Assembly: GCF_018063565.1 (NCBI RefSeq)
Contig: NZ_JAGPBB010000039.1
Location: 1-36,611, forward strand
Direction of reading: 5' to 3'
DNA: 36,611 bases
Source: Rhodoferax sp.
Lineage (GTDB): Bacteria; Pseudomonadota; Gammaproteobacteria; Burkholderiales; Burkholderiaceae_C
Shown here: positions 35,803 through 36,611 of the stretch, piece by piece
Numbering within the stretch: position 1 is the first letter of the stretch
How the letters are laid out: the number at the start of each line of letters is the position of its first letter
The notes under the pieces: generated by a model
The model's input: only the letters and a program-made list of their open reading frames with translations
Databases searched by the model: none
What the model was told of the DNA's origin: nothing
Program-made: the position numbers and the translations under genes

Positions 35803-35960
35803 TTCAACTCCGTTAGGAACGACTCCAAATTTGCCAGTCTGGCATTGCATCGGGTCAAGCAATCAAAATTCACGATAGCCAGGCGGGCAAAACTGCTGCA
35901 GACATGGAACATCACAGTTGTACCCGACGTTAACACCCCGAAATAAAAATCAAAGGCAAA

Positions 35961-36029
35961 TTGACAACATGGGCATGCTTCCCTAAAACAGCCCCTTCAA
36001 CACAAAAATATAGGGTAAACCCTTATACT
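35961..36029 (+). promoter_or_regulatory. Promoter region and AGGGT palindrome before the DUF3563 gene
   Basis: A consensus -35 TTGACA (35961-35966) has TAAAAC (35984-35989) 17 bp downstream. Nearer the gene, TATACT (36024-36029) is a second -10 candidate without a good -35. It directly follows the palindrome AGGGT-aa-ACCCT (36012-36023), which sits where a regulator would control that promoter. The regulator is unknown. Confidence 0.5.
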
Positions 36030-36057
36030 GACCTTGCAAATTTCAGGAGGGCTTACC

Positions 36058-36249
36058 ATGTCCATATTTTTAAAGCTTACGCAGCTTATCGTCTCACTCA
36101 TGCCGAACATCAAGTCCCAGAAAGACTTCGATGACGTTTACCTTTCACACGCGGCCGACATCTATGACCTTGAGCGTCGGATGCGCGAGATTGACCAGCG
36201 CAGCAGCAGTGCCTCGCTCGGTTTGGCTTATGGTCAAAACCTAATCTGA
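36058..36249 (+). CDS. DUF3563-family small protein
   Basis: The 63-aa product starts at ATG 36058 with a perfect AGGAGG at 36045-36050, 7 nt away; a TTG upstream in frame is not needed. The hallmark is YLSHAADIYDLERRMREID, the conserved core of DUF3563 proteins common in Burkholderiales. A hydrophobic/amphipathic N-terminal segment (~3-17) precedes it. No function is known. The strong ribosome site and dense promoter region suggest high or tightly controlled expression. Confidence 0.85.
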   Translation: MSIFLKLTQLIVSLMPNIKSQKDFDDVYLSHAADIYDLERRMREIDQRSSSASLGLAYGQNLI

Positions 36250-36257
36250 AGCAAGCG

Positions 36258-36362
36258 ATGAAGCACTTGCAAAACACGGATGCGACCCTTGTCGCAGATG
36301 CAGTGCTTCTTACAAGGCAGTTGTTAGCGTCTGAGACGCATGAAAAATTGCATGGAACTTAG
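36258..36362 (+). CDS. Possible 34-aa ORF downstream of the DUF3563 gene
   Basis: The frame runs from ATG 36258 to TAG 36360-36362 and begins MKHLQNTDATLVADAV. It starts 8 bp after the DUF3563 stop, so it could be a second cistron, but there is no clear ribosome site, and it coincides with inverted repeats that may matter more than the peptide. I do not recognise it. Confidence 0.3.
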   Translation: MKHLQNTDATLVADAVLLTRQLLASETHEKLHGT

Positions 36363-36379
36363 GCTCGATACTGAAGCCT
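36260..36379. other. Consecutive inverted repeats (structured region)
   Basis: Three inverted repeats follow each other: GAAGCACT (36260-36267) with AGTGCTTC (36302-36309), enclosing TGCGAC-cctt-GTCGCA (36281-36296); GCGTC-tga-GACGC (36327-36339); and AGGCT (36361-36365) with AGCCT (36375-36379). None is followed by a T-run. They may fold the mRNA 3' part of the DUF3563 transcript or be a structured RNA or DNA element. Confidence 0.4.
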
Positions 36380-36381
36380 TC

Positions 36382-36510
36382 ATGAACAAAGAATGGAGTT
36401 TTGGTGACTGGGAGCGTTACTTCTACCTTTTTGCATTAGGTCCAATGCTTTGGCTGCAGGGAAAGTATGTTCGTAGAGTCACGCCGGTTGTGTCCCAAGA
36501 CGTGGTGTAA
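36382..36510 (+). CDS. Possible 42-aa ORF; frame reopens to window end
   Basis: ATG 36382 to TAA 36508-36510 encodes MNKEWSFGDWERYFYLFALG and a further 22 residues with a hydrophobic stretch followed by KYVRR, like the start of a membrane-anchored protein. After the stop the same frame stays open to 36611 (LRYTVLSVPLRTAESEEYR and on), which could be another gene's start or a gene broken by a nonsense change. The N-terminus faintly recalls some SGNH-hydrolase starts, but that is not firm. No good ribosome site. Confidence 0.3.
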   Translation: MNKEWSFGDWERYFYLFALGPMLWLQGKYVRRVTPVVSQDVV

Positions 36511-36611
36511 GTTCTTAGCCCGGACAAGCTGAGATACACGGTACTCAGCGTGCCACTGCGGACAGCCGAGTCGGAGGAGTATCGCAGAGGGTTTGCAGAC
36601 CTTCAAGCTGC

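Noticed and set aside
36310-36345. Integron attC-like GTTAGCG
   Set aside because: A lone GTTRRRY-like word without a matching RYYYAAC and without the usual imperfect palindrome arms.

Overview
The window reads as a chromosomal segment of a betaproteobacterium, most likely order Burkholderiales, family Comamonadaceae (Rhodoferax/Polaromonas-like). The reasons are the strong G/C third-position bias, the close resemblance of many products to that group (BktB-type thiolase, IlvI with GEGS, DUF3563 protein, small MAKGQQ-type basic protein), and an intergenic repeat at 18173-18222 of a type I recall from Comamonadaceae. Genus is inference.

Layout. (1) 1-3403 is the right end of an integrated element. 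It holds the 3' end of an HNH nuclease gene, an abiEi-abiEii (type IV toxin-antitoxin / abortive infection) operon under a perfect 12-bp-arm palindrome, and a tyrosine integrase. It ends at a 63-bp 3' fragment of a tRNA-Ser(GGA) gene, the attachment-site scar; the intact tRNA should lie left of the window. (2) 3450-9637, minus strand: B12-dependent ribonucleotide reductase with candidate NrdR boxes, then a thiolase (bktB) and an acetyl-CoA hydrolase/transferase fused to a GNAT domain. (3) 9775-14829: an HPF-like ribosome factor with a perfect 17-bp palindrome in front; then, on minus, ushA-type nucleotidase, a 49-aa basic protein, a hybrid histidine kinase and rluA. (4) 15107-20241, plus strand: tryptophanase-family lyase, HAD phosphatase, M19 dipeptidase, and KtrB/KtrA potassium uptake. 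(5) 20255-24785: CbiM-like permease and FemAB/GNAT-like protein (minus), diverging from nadE and glnB (plus, with an NtrC-type box between them), then an RDD membrane protein.

(6) 25066-31189 is the branched-chain amino acid block: ilvI, ilvH, ilvC, then pssA, then leuA behind a probable leader-peptide attenuator. (7) 31290-34690: pbpG-type D,D-endopeptidase convergent with iclR, which follows aat-bpt (N-degron tagging transferases). (8) 34783-36611: tRNA-Pro(TGG) followed by an accessory stretch with a 5'-truncated AbiEii-family remnant, yccF, a DUF3563 gene with a well-defined promoter/operator region, and a region of consecutive inverted repeats reaching the window end.

Most of the window is ordinary core metabolism. 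The least ordinary parts are the two tRNA-linked accessory loci, each carrying an AbiEii-type gene (one intact, one decayed), and several regulatory structures: AbiE palindrome, leuA attenuator, NtrC box at glnB, palindrome at hpf, NrdR-like boxes at nrdJ. I did not find a clearly new multi-gene system. The structured region after the DUF3563 gene is the least explained piece.
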